A program made the position numbers and the translations under genes. A stretch of 6,773 nucleotides of DNA from NCBI GenBank assembly GCA_007375655.1, contig VMES01000051.1:1-6773 (forward strand). The letters are read 5' to 3'. Source of the stretch: Parcubacteria group bacterium Greene0416_79. GTDB taxonomy: Bacteria; Patescibacteriota; Minisyncoccia; Phycocordibacterales; UBA10002. Positions 1-5,043 of this stretch are shown here, piece by piece. The notes beneath the pieces are model-generated. The model saw only the letters and a program-made list of their open reading frames with translations. It had not been told where the DNA came from and ran no database searches. Numbering within the stretch: the stretch's first letter is position 1; every line of letters starts with the position of its first letter.

Positions 1-2251
1 ACTTCTCATGCGCCGTCTCAATCGTAAGCCTAAACACGAGCGCATTCGTGGTGCCAACCGTCGTAGTCGTGGGAGTCGTAGGGTCGAGCGTCGCCCGCAC
101 CTCGCCGTGCGCAACTGCCTGAAGCACCGGTCCTCTGCCATCTCCGACAAGAAACGGAAGTACTGCATGGGCGCTCGCGAGCCCCACTGCTGACATGCGC
201 GTGAGATTTGTGGGAAGCGCCCACTGATAGGAACCAGTGGCGCTTGTGGTGAGATCAAACCGGAGTGTCAAGTTTCTCTTGACTCCTTCCGGCTGTATGA
301 TCCCAGTTCCATCAAGCGTCATGAGCCACTCCCCGTCATCAGTCGGATTCAGTACATTTGATCCCGTCGTAATCGGGGTATCGCCGTCGTAGAGGCGGAC
401 ATTGGTGATGTCCGTCGCCTTGGCGCCGCCGAAGAGCGTGAGGACGAACGGCATCGTTACCGTCCGAATACTTTCTCCTGAAGAAGAGGTGTCGGTCACG
501 ATGACAAACCCTTCAGTCGCCCGCGCTCCAGCAATGACTGCGTGATCCGTTTGAGAAAATGCGGATAGCGCAAGATTCGCGGTCTTCACCGTCATCATGC
601 TCATCGCAATTGACGAGAATGGCGACGGCGTAATGGTTTCGCCCGTCGTCAAACCGCGCACAATGGCGAAGTCGGTCACCGGAGTCGTGGCGAACTGAAT
701 CGTTGTGTTGTGATTCAGGTCCGTCCCGGCTTTCCCCACAATCCGATACGGGTGGGTTCCGACCGGAAATGTGACGGGGTCCGTAAAGACCACCGAACCG
801 TCCGCGGCTCCCGCGGTGTAGGGGCTATCCGCCGCCATTCCGTGCACCGGACCCGCAACCACCGCGCCGTTCTCATCTACGATCATGATGTTGGTGAGGT
901 CATCCACATCAACGCTCGCACCTTCGTTTCCGAGCGTCACATTGAACGCGAGGCGCCCGATTGAGATCGGTTCGCCGCGCACCGCTGCGGTGAAGCCGCC
1001 GAGCGGCTGCCGTCCGGTATTGAGCGGGATGTTCTGGCTCGGCACCAACGCCGAGTTCTCTATCGTGATGTCGCCATGGGTAATAATGACTTGCGATGCG
1101 TCATACCATGGGTAATCAACCGCTGAGAATGATGAACTGTCAACTGGGGCAAGTCCCCAACCGAACGGTGGCATGATGCCGAATCCGTAGAGGGATCCTT
1201 CAATATACAGGTCGCTTCTGCGTTCAATGTCAAAGTCCACCGTGCGTCCCGACCCTCCGACAATATCCCCTCTGATAGCGACTTCTTTTGTGAAGCCGGT
1301 CTCAATGAGGATGCCCTCGGGACCGAAGGCACTCGTGTAGTATTTGCCATCCGTCACAGACACATCATATGGGACTCCATCCACATATGTCCTGAAGTTG
1401 ACAAGGGTCTCTGGCAGAGCTGACCCCGACTGATACCAGCGAATTGCTTTGAGACGCACATCCTCGGCTGAACCCGCGGTAACGCGGATTGCCAAAAATG
1501 TATAGTTGCTGAAACCGACATTCAGAATCGCGTTCACTCCAGGGTCGGTGCTCCCTCGTTGAGCCACTACAGCTCCGATTGTGAGCCCCTCGTGAATCGT
1601 GTGGTAGGGTCCAGTAATCGGAAGTGTTCCGCTTACTGTCGCGGCAGTATTGACCGCAACAAGCGAGAGCCCGACTGTCATCCCCGCATGAGTCGCGTTG
1701 CCCCACGACGTTCGATTTGCCGCAATGGTGAGGGTGCGCGACTCTCCTGCCTTCACGATGAAGGGGGCACGAAGTGTTGCTTGGCGCTGTGAATTGAGGT
1801 GTCCATGGAGTCCGATCCGAAGACCGTTCTCATCCAGGAGCATGATCTCGTCCAGCACCGCGTCCACCGAGAAGCCGACCCGTTCAACCACAATGCCGTC
1901 CACCGGTACATCCGCCGCGCCTGCGGCAAATGTCACTCTGATGAATGGGATTCGCGCTGCGCCGAGAGGCGCGAGCGAAGCCGGTGGTTGTATCGGCGCG
2001 GTGATGGTCAGCCCATCGTTAACATTGGTCGGGAGACTGGCACTGCAGTTGTCCCGCATCTGCCGCGCTTGTTCGTTTCCGACAAGCGCTGCGAGGTTCT
2101 CCTCCAGGCAGTCCGCCTGCTCGGATAGGGTTGAGATGGTCGCGACGAGCGACCGAATCTGTGCTTCGTACTCTTCCGCGGTCGCCGCCGCAGTGTTCCC
2201 GGAGAGCCATCCGAAAAGGATGGCGGTGACTAACAGGATTAGCTTTTTCAT
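1..2251 (-). CDS. Large secreted beta-domain repeat protein (surface/cell-wall type), 3' end outside window
   Basis: An open frame of 750 codons runs from the ATG at 2251 to the left edge with no stop, so the C-terminus is missing. Residues 1-25 form a signal peptide: MKK, a hydrophobic core, then an A-T-A cleavage motif. Residues 26-70 are helical with heptad-like leucines and hold the only two cysteines seen (C48, C69). From about residue 84 the protein is built of beta-rich units of about 140-165 residues (roughly 84-225, 226-390, 393-540, 541-705, and a fifth starting near 706). Units 1, 3 and 4 share a core motif: DEIMLLDENG (134-143), TNIMIVDENG (453-462) and TNVRLYDGDT (616-625); FRTYVDG (286-292) is the likely match in unit 2. 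Each is followed by a strand pattern like sugar-binding or Ig-like adhesin modules. No enzyme motif is seen. I infer an exported surface or cell-wall-associated protein of a kind common in Parcubacteria. Substrate and anchoring are unknown because the C-terminus is absent. Confidence 0.82.
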   Translation of the reverse strand, partial: MKKLILLVTAILFGWLSGNTAAATAEEYEAQIRSLVATISTLSEQADCLEENLAALVGNEQARQMRDNCSASLPTNVNDGLTITAPIQPPASLAPLGAARIPFIRVTFAAGAADVPVDGIVVERVGFSVDAVLDEIMLLDENGLRIGLHGHLNSQRQATLRAPFIVKAGESRTLTIAANRTSWGNATHAGMTVGLSLVAVNTAATVSGTLPITGPYHTIHEGLTIGAVVAQRGSTDPGVNAILNVGFSNYTFLAIRVTAGSAEDVRLKAIRWYQSGSALPETLVNFRTYVDGVPYDVSVTDGKYYTSAFGPEGILIETGFTKEVAIRGDIVGGSGRTVDFDIERRSDLYIEGSLYGFGIMPPFGWGLAPVDSSSFSAVDYPWYDASQVIITHGDITIENSALVPSQNIPLNTGRQPLGGFTAAVRGEPISIGRLAFNVTLGNEGASVDVDDLTNIMIVDENGAVVAGPVHGMAADSPYTAGAADGSVVFTDPVTFPVGTHPYRIVGKAGTDLNHNTTIQFATTPVTDFAIVRGLTTGETITPSPFSSIAMSMMTVKTANLALSAFSQTDHAVIAGARATEGFVIVTDTSSSGESIRTVTMPFVLTLFGGAKATDITNVRLYDGDTPITTGSNVLNPTDDGEWLMTLDGTGIIQPEGVKRNLTLRFDLTTSATGSYQWALPTNLTRMSAVGLASAHAVLPFLVGDGRGPVLQAVAHGEVRATLDPTTPTTTTVGTTNALVFRLTIETAHEK

Positions 2252-2257
2252 TTTTTT

Positions 2258-2272
2258 TCCGCATTTTGCGGA
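2258..2272 (-). promoter_or_regulatory. Small hairpin just upstream of the secreted-protein start
   Basis: TCCGCA (2258-2263) and TGCGGA (2267-2272) are perfect inverted arms around a 3-nt loop. On the minus strand the stem ends 6-7 nt before the ATG at 2251, followed by a run of A. The only purine-rich, Shine-Dalgarno-like bases (GCGGA) sit inside the stem, so the hairpin could tune ribosome access. The role is inferred. Confidence 0.4.
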
Positions 2273-2291
2273 TTTGTAGTTTCTGATTCCT

Positions 2292-2338
2292 ATTCAGTTG
2301 TCAAAAAACCAAGCACACACTTGGTTTATCTACTGAAT
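2292..2338 (-). promoter_or_regulatory. Nested hairpin with T-run in the leader (possible attenuator)
   Basis: An outer 7-bp pair (ATTCAGT 2292-2298 with ACTGAAT 2332-2338) encloses an inner 8-bp pair (AAACCAAG 2306-2313 with CTTGGTTT 2320-2327, loop of 6). Read on the minus strand, the inner stem runs straight into six T residues, as in an intrinsic terminator. It lies between the inferred minus-strand promoter and the start at 2251, so it could terminate the leader transcript early. The stem is AT-rich and weak, so a simple leader stem is also possible. Confidence 0.4.
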
Positions 2339-2341
2339 TCT

Positions 2342-2372
2342 GGCGGGGAGTATATCATAAGGTATCCCCGCC
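2342..2372. repeat. 8-bp inverted repeat bracketing the minus-strand -10 (operator candidate)
   Basis: GGCGGGGA (2342-2349) and TCCCCGCC (2365-2372) are perfect inverted arms with a 15-bp spacer that contains the -10 box of the minus-strand promoter. The position fits a repressor operator or a transcript-start hairpin. No regulator gene for it is identified in the window. Confidence 0.45.
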
Positions 2373-2378
2373 TGTCAA
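2349..2378 (-). promoter_or_regulatory. Sigma70-type promoter for the secreted-protein gene
   Basis: On the minus strand TTGACA (2373-2378) is a perfect -35 box. After 18 bp comes TATACT (2349-2354), one base off the -10 consensus. Transcription would start near 2342 and give a leader of about 90 nt before the ATG at 2251. Confidence 0.65.
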
Positions 2379-2386
2379 TGGCAAGT

Positions 2387-2415
2387 TTGACTGGCGGAAC
2401 TGGGTATGATACAAT
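2387..2415 (+). promoter_or_regulatory. Extended -10 promoter, back-to-back with the minus-strand one
   Basis: TTGACT (2387-2392), a 17-bp spacer ending in TGA, and TACAAT (2410-2415) make a strong plus-strand promoter with an extended -10 TG. Its -35 lies 8 bp from the -35 of the opposing promoter. The two halves form a dyad: CCGCCTGTCAA (2368-2378) against TTGACTGGCGG (2387-2397), with one mismatch. Transcription would start near 2422. Confidence 0.55.
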
Positions 2416-2420
2416 GCCAC

Positions 2421-2536
2421 TGCGCGCTACCGGATGGTAACCGCGCAACCAAAACAAAACCGGAGCGGCATACCCTGTCCACTACAGTCGCGTGCCGCTC
2501 CATCCAATGTGGCATGCTGACTGGTGTTTTGCGGCG
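2421..2536 (+). ncRNA. Candidate structured non-coding RNA
   Basis: This stretch directly downstream of the plus promoter has no convincing reading frame but clear stems. TGCGCG (2421-2426) pairs with CGCGCA (2442-2447), with ACC/GGT inside. After a C/A-rich linker, GGAGCGGCA (2462-2470) pairs perfectly with TGCCGCTCC (2493-2501), enclosing a smaller CTGT/ACAG stem. I do not recognise a known RNA family such as SRP, 6S, tmRNA, RNase P or a riboswitch. The 3' end is unknown and no T-run follows, so the transcript may continue into the adjacent hairpin element. Confidence 0.35.
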
Positions 2537-2705
2537 CTAGAGCATGTTCCAAAACCAGGGTTCCCGAGCCGAGAATGCCGTGTCCGTCGGTGAGGAATCG
2601 AGTCGGAGGACGAGTTGTAGCCGCGCTACAGCGAGTCCGAGACGAGTATTCCGCAACCAGGACACGGCATTCGCAGGCAGGGAAGGGTTTTGGAACATGC
2701 TCTAG
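2537..2705. mobile_element. MITE-like hairpin element with 20-bp terminal inverted repeats (copy A)
   Basis: CTAGAGCATGTTCCAAAACC (2537-2556) is the exact reverse complement of 2686-2705. Inside, a 13-bp perfect pair (2573-2585 with 2660-2672), GGAAT/ATTCC (2594-2598 with 2648-2652) and TGTAGC/GCTACA (2616-2621 with 2625-2630) continue the fold, so the whole 169 bp can form one long interrupted hairpin. It encodes no transposase. Both ends carry CTAG, which could belong to the element or be a 4-bp target duplication. The ends resemble those of the element at 5044-5265 (CTAGA, seven variable bases, CCAAAACC). A long structured RNA or chromosomal hairpin repeat is the alternative. Confidence 0.55.
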
Positions 2706-3007
2706 CCAAGCCAGGAGCGGAGGCGCGGGAACCGCGCGCAGAGAGGCAGGTTTGCGCACCAATTCTCAAGTCCGAGGACGCGTCCGGCGCGAAAAGCGGC
2801 AAGGAGCAGAAGCGCCGCGGCATAGACGATATGTTCGTCAACGATGAGCGAGTGCGCGTTCGGATGCGCACCATCAAGTACCGGAAAGTAGTAAAGAAGC
2901 ATGAGTACGGCGCCGGAGACGCTCGCAATCCTGACGAAGATGCCGAGGGTCAGCGCGACACCGATGAGGGTAAGACCCCATTCGTTCAGGAAATTAACCG
3001 TTGGCAA
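2702..3007 (-). pseudogene. DoxX-family membrane protein, 5'-truncated remnant
   Basis: About 100 residues match the C-terminal half of DoxX-family quinone-linked membrane proteins. They comprise a segment NEWGLTLIGVALTLGIF, a second helix around VSGAVLMLLYYF, then VDEHIVYAAALLLLAAF, an arrangement typical of Patescibacterial DoxX, ending near GLENW. Full-length relatives have roughly 60-70 more N-terminal residues with a first helix. Here an in-frame TAA (3017-3019) lies just upstream, and only a TTG (3005-3007) with a GGAG 3 nt before it could start translation. No N-terminal half is visible in other frames. The stop codon is formed within the terminal CTAG of the hairpin element at 2537-2705, so the native C-terminus may also be lost. 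It could still make a short protein, but I favour a remnant. Confidence 0.6.
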
Positions 3008-3074
3008 TATCTCCGGTTAATGTTTTCATACGGTGTTCGCGCTTTTTCAACCATCCGGACAATCAACTCCGTCT

Positions 3075-3102
3075 ATTCTGTTATTCTCAAGAATAACAGA
3101 AT
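3075..3102. repeat. 28-bp near-perfect palindrome (13-2-13), operator candidate
   Basis: ATTCTGTTATTCT (3075-3087) and AGAATAACAGAAT (3090-3102) are perfect inverted arms separated by 2 bp. An AT-rich long dyad with a 2-bp centre resembles the 12-2-12 operators of ArsR/SmtB repressors. It lies between the arsR-like remnant and the doxX remnant, where an autoregulatory operator would be expected. There is no T-run, so it is a poor terminator. Binding is inferred. Confidence 0.5.
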
Positions 3103-3416
3103 GAAGTTAGCGGCGCGCGGGCGCTTGAGCGCGCGATGCGCGGAGAGGAGAGCGCGCGGTTGCCGGCTGTTTCTTCATGTGGGGCTTGGAGAACACCTTT
3201 CGCCCTCGTGCCGGAGACCCACAGGTTATATAGAATGACGCACAGGGTGATGATCTCGGGATCAACAATCCGGTAGTAGACATTGAGGCCTGCGCGCCGC
3301 GCGGTGACGATCCCCGCGTGGCGGAGGAGCGCGAGGTGCTGGGAGACATTCGCCTTGGAGACGCCGAGAATCTTTACGAGCTCCTCAACGCGCTTCTCTG
3401 AGAAGATGACTGTTCT
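3087..3416 (-). pseudogene. ArsR-family winged-helix regulator, 5'-truncated remnant
   Basis: A 109-codon open stretch between TAA (3417-3419) and TGA (3087-3089) encodes the DNA-binding part of an ArsR-type repressor. VEELVKILGVSKANVSQHL (residues 10-28) is the helix-turn-helix, followed by LALLRHAGIVTARR and the wing sequence GLNVYYRI (43-50), then VDPEIITLCVILYNLW. The N-terminal 30-40 residues that normally carry the first helices and LRILxLL are missing, and there is no ATG, GTG or TTG start before the helix-turn-helix. The upstream 100 bp do not encode them in any frame I checked. The tail after residue 70 is rich in A, R and S and may be read-through. It was probably the regulator of the neighbouring doxX locus. 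Confidence 0.65.
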
Positions 3417-3519
3417 TTAATTCGTGAGAATTAGAGAATAAGAGCGAATGATAGATCCTACACCACTCAATCTAGCAGAGGTTGATTGATTCAGGTGGTA
3501 GTGTGGTCTGTCGCGCGAT
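3417..3519. other. Spacer between arsR remnant and msrA with a weak dyad
   Basis: There is no gene here. TCAATC and GATTGA, with flanking CCAC and GTGG, form an imperfect hairpin at about 3460-3500 that could end the msrA transcript. It has no T-run, so terminator function is doubtful. Confidence 0.3.
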
Positions 3520-4077
3520 TCAAAGATCCTGCGTGGCCGATGTAAGTAACGCGGCAAACTCCTTCTGAACGTTCTCCAATTTTGGATTTATCACAAGCTC
3601 GCAGTACGGATTCCCCGGATGCGAGGCAAGGTAGTCACGGTGATAATTCTCCGCCGCGTAAAACACCTCAAGCGGCACGACTTCGGTTACAATCGGCGCG
3701 CCAAATTTGCGGGAAGCATGTATCTTTTTAATGAACTCCTCCGCGATTTTCTTCTGCTCCGGCGTGGCATAAAAAATAGCCGAGCGGTACTGCGTGCCGA
3801 CGTCATTCCCCTGCCGGTTCGGCGTGGTCGGGTCGTGGCTTCCGAAAAAGACCGTGAGCAAATTGTGGTACGAGGTCTGTTGCGGATCGTACGTTACCTC
3901 TACCGCTTCCGCGTGTCCGGTCCTGCCACCCGAATCCTGTTCGTAGGTCGGATTCGGCACACTCCCTCCCGTATAGCCCGGAAGGACCGAGCTCACCCCT
4001 CGGAGCATCTTAAAGACCGCCTCCGTACACCAAAAACACCCGCCTCCGAAAACAGCTCTTTCAAATTTATTCCCCAT
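3520..4077 (-). CDS. msrA: Peptide-methionine (S)-S-oxide reductase MsrA
   Basis: This is a complete 185-residue protein of usual MsrA length. It reduces the S-epimer of methionine sulfoxide in oxidised proteins and free methionine, with electrons normally from thioredoxin (EC 1.8.4.11). The signature GGCFWCTEA (12-20) holds catalytic Cys14 and a second Cys17. GYTGG (34-38), GHAEAVEV (54-61), HDPTTPNRQGNDVGTQYRS (81-99) and AENYHRDY (142-149) are all family hallmarks. Cys159 in NPYCELVINPKL is the likely resolving cysteine. No signal peptide is seen, so it acts in the cytoplasm. No MsrB domain is fused. The ATG at 4077 is chosen because the protein begins just before the conserved VFGGGCFWC strand. 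No Shine-Dalgarno precedes it, and a TATAAT box 6 nt upstream suggests a nearly leaderless mRNA. The intact doxX lies upstream on the same strand. Confidence 0.96.
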   Translation of the reverse strand: MGNKFERAVFGGGCFWCTEAVFKMLRGVSSVLPGYTGGSVPNPTYEQDSGGRTGHAEAVEVTYDPQQTSYHNLLTVFFGSHDPTTPNRQGNDVGTQYRSAIFYATPEQKKIAEEFIKKIHASRKFGAPIVTEVVPLEVFYAAENYHRDYLASHPGNPYCELVINPKLENVQKEFAALLTSATQDL

Positions 4078-4083
4078 ATCTGA

Positions 4084-4089
4084 ATTATA
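4084..4089 (-). promoter_or_regulatory. TATAAT -10 box for msrA (near-leaderless transcript)
   Basis: On the minus strand a perfect TATAAT ends 6 nt before the msrA ATG, which would place the transcription start at or beside the start codon. No good -35 is found at 16-18 bp, only an A-run, so the promoter is inferred from the -10 and its position alone. Confidence 0.4.
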
Positions 4090-4123
4090 TAGGACTTACG
4101 CCTTTCTTTTTTTGTCACCTCCA

Positions 4124-4163
4124 TTCCAAACAAGTAATTGCGATCGTAGTTACTTGTTTGGAA
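4124..4163. repeat. 14-bp perfect inverted repeat upstream of msrA
   Basis: TTCCAAACAAGTAA (4124-4137) and TTACTTGTTTGGAA (4150-4163) are exact inverted arms around a 12-bp loop containing CGATCG. It lies 47-86 bp upstream of the msrA start, beyond the core promoter. It may be a regulatory site or a hairpin. There is no T-run for termination. Confidence 0.5.
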
Positions 4164-4214
4164 CTGCTGATCGGGTCTCTCATACTTTTCTGCAGACGCC
4201 TCCTCCTCACGATA

Positions 4215-4249
4215 CCAAAAAGCCCTCGGAACGGGGACTTTTCTTTTGG
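4215..4249 (-). terminator. Intrinsic terminator (minus strand), between doxX and msrA
   Basis: On the minus strand AAAAG and CCC pair with GGG and CTTTTT around a loop near CGTTCCGA, giving a GC core followed by five T. The flanking CCAAAA/TTTTGG can extend the pairing, with small bulges. It would end transcripts from the doxX gene (4509-4898) before msrA, consistent with msrA having its own promoter. Confidence 0.5.
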
Positions 4250-4456
4250 CAGACTCCAAAAAGACGTTCATTAGAGCGCCTCTTTATCTTTCCGGGTGTA
4301 TTCCCAGCCCGAACGTACCCCACCCGTACCGAAGGGTGCACTCCGGCGGGCGATTCGGTACGGGCAGGCGGGTTCCTATTCCGCGTCGCTCCCGCGGTCT
4401 TCACCCCCACACCTTGTGTGAAATGCCCTGTGCTCCGCGCAGGGTTCCCCTCTTCT
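4250..4456. other. Gene-free spacer packed with inverted repeats
   Basis: No convincing protein is encoded. CCCGTACCGAA (4323-4333) pairs perfectly with TTCGGTACGGG (4354-4364). CCGCG (4381-4385) pairs with CGCGG (4393-4397), and CCCTG/CAGGG form a small stem near 4426-4444. CCCCCACACCTTG (4404-4416) can also pair with CAAGGTGTGGGGG at 4495-4507, competing with the palindrome centred at 4477. The density of dyads suggests accumulated repeat elements rather than one promoter. Confidence 0.45.
4409..4425 (-). repeat. CATTTCACACAAGGTGT repeat, copy 1
   Basis: The minus strand reads CATTTCACACAAGGTGT, identical over 17 bp to the plus strand at 4996-5012, with similarity extending a few bases on both sides (CAGGrC before, GrGGG after). 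The two copies face each other across the doxX gene. Confidence 0.6.
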
Positions 4457-4497
4457 TTGCCCCCACACCAATCCGCAGCGGATTGGTGTGGGGGCAA
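4457..4497. repeat. 41-bp perfect palindrome downstream of doxX
   Basis: Two perfect 20-bp arms (4457-4476 and 4478-4497, TTGCCCCCACACCAATCCGC and its complement) surround a single base. It lies 11 bp beyond the doxX stop codon and would form a very stable hairpin at the mRNA 3' end. Neither strand has a T-run after it, so a 3' stabiliser or repeat element is more likely than a standard intrinsic terminator. Confidence 0.7.
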
Positions 4498-4508
4498 GGT
4501 GTGGGGGT

Positions 4509-4898
4509 TTACTGCAACACATTATACGCCCACGGCGTCGGAATGGCGTAGAGCATGAGGAGTGCTCCGATGAGCGCAAGGTTTTTGTAGAAATTCACCT
4601 GCTCGCCCATCCGCATATTCGGGTCGGCCACCTTCCAGTACGCGTGCATCTTAAACGTCACCGGCACGAGGAAGATAAGAAGGAGAAGAAGCGACGCGGC
4701 CGGCGCTATGCCGAAGACAATCCCGAGTCCGCCGAGGAGGAGCAGTACGCCTCCGACAAAGACGGCGCCGCGCACCGAGGAAACGCCTTTTGATTCCGCA
4801 AACGCCGTCAGGCCGTCAAGATGGGTGAAATGATTCCACGCGTTCATAAGAAAATATCCCCCGAAGATGATGCGGCCTATTAGAAATGCTATCTCCAT
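4509..4898 (-). CDS. DoxX family membrane protein
   Basis: This is a complete 129-residue, very hydrophobic protein with four likely membrane helices (about 4-20, 43-60, 64-82 and 102-118). The pattern GRIIFGGYFLMNAWNHFTH near the N-terminus, GGVLLLLGGLGIVFG, and FYKNLALIGALLMLY near the C-terminus fit the DoxX/SURF4-like family. Family members include subunits of thiosulfate:quinone oxidoreductase and membrane redox-stress proteins; the exact reaction cannot be told from sequence. The polar segment around FKMHAYWKVADPNMRMGEQVNFYKN between helices 3 and 4 is typical. The ATG at 4898 gives the full first helix but has only a T-rich stretch upstream and no clear ribosome site. It is the intact counterpart of the doxX remnant at 2702-3007, though the two are not close copies. 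It is upstream of msrA on the same strand, with a probable terminator between them. Confidence 0.85.
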   Translation of the reverse strand: MEIAFLIGRIIFGGYFLMNAWNHFTHLDGLTAFAESKGVSSVRGAVFVGGVLLLLGGLGIVFGIAPAASLLLLLIFLVPVTFKMHAYWKVADPNMRMGEQVNFYKNLALIGALLMLYAIPTPWAYNVLQ

Positions 4899-4937
4899 AA
4901 TAAAAACTGATAACTAATAATCACTGTCTCAACAAAG

Positions 4938-4943
4938 ATCATA
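4938..4943 (-). promoter_or_regulatory. Extended -10 candidate for doxX
   Basis: On the minus strand TGT followed by TATGAT (4938-4943) lies about 40 bp before the doxX ATG and would give a leader of about 30 nt. The -35 position (TTCGAG) is poor, so this rests on the extended -10. Confidence 0.35.
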
Positions 4944-4972
4944 ACACAGAAATCCTTAATCTCGAACGGTAC

Positions 4973-5019
4973 ACCCTCAGACCTTGACCGCAGGACATTT
5001 CACACAAGGTGTTGAGGGT
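4973..5019. repeat. Hairpin repeat carrying CATTTCACACAAGGTGT, copy 2
   Basis: ACCCTCA and ACCTTG (4973-4986, one bulged G) pair with CAAGGT and TGAGGGT (5005-5019, two bulged bases) around an 18-nt loop. The 3' half contains the 17-bp sequence at 4996-5012 that is exactly repeated in inverse orientation at 4409-4425. Confidence 0.55.
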
Positions 5020-5043
5020 AAAGAGTTTTGCCTGCATGCGGCA

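Noticed and set aside
8..224. Short arginine-rich open frames at the left edge on both strands
   Set aside because: They lie in other frames inside the long secreted-protein reading frame, which is open throughout and has coherent domain repeats.
2414..2440. Eight-codon upstream peptide starting at ATG 2414
   Set aside because: Its ATG overlaps the plus-strand -10 box and lies before the inferred transcription start, so it would not be in the transcript.
2690..3238. 182-codon plus-strand open frame
   Set aside because: It crosses element A, the doxX remnant and the palindrome antisense to them, has low-complexity charged composition and no ribosome site. The minus-strand DoxX and ArsR homologies explain the region.
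3993..4271. 92-codon minus-strand open frame overlapping the msrA start
   Set aside because: It overlaps msrA in another frame, spans the 14-bp inverted repeat and the terminator, and has no recognisable motif.
4112..4558. Several open frames of 90-150 codons on both strands in the doxX-msrA spacer
   Set aside because: They run through mirror-image hairpins (similar peptides appear on both strands because of the inverted repeats) and are proline/arginine-rich. This is typical of GC-rich non-coding DNA.
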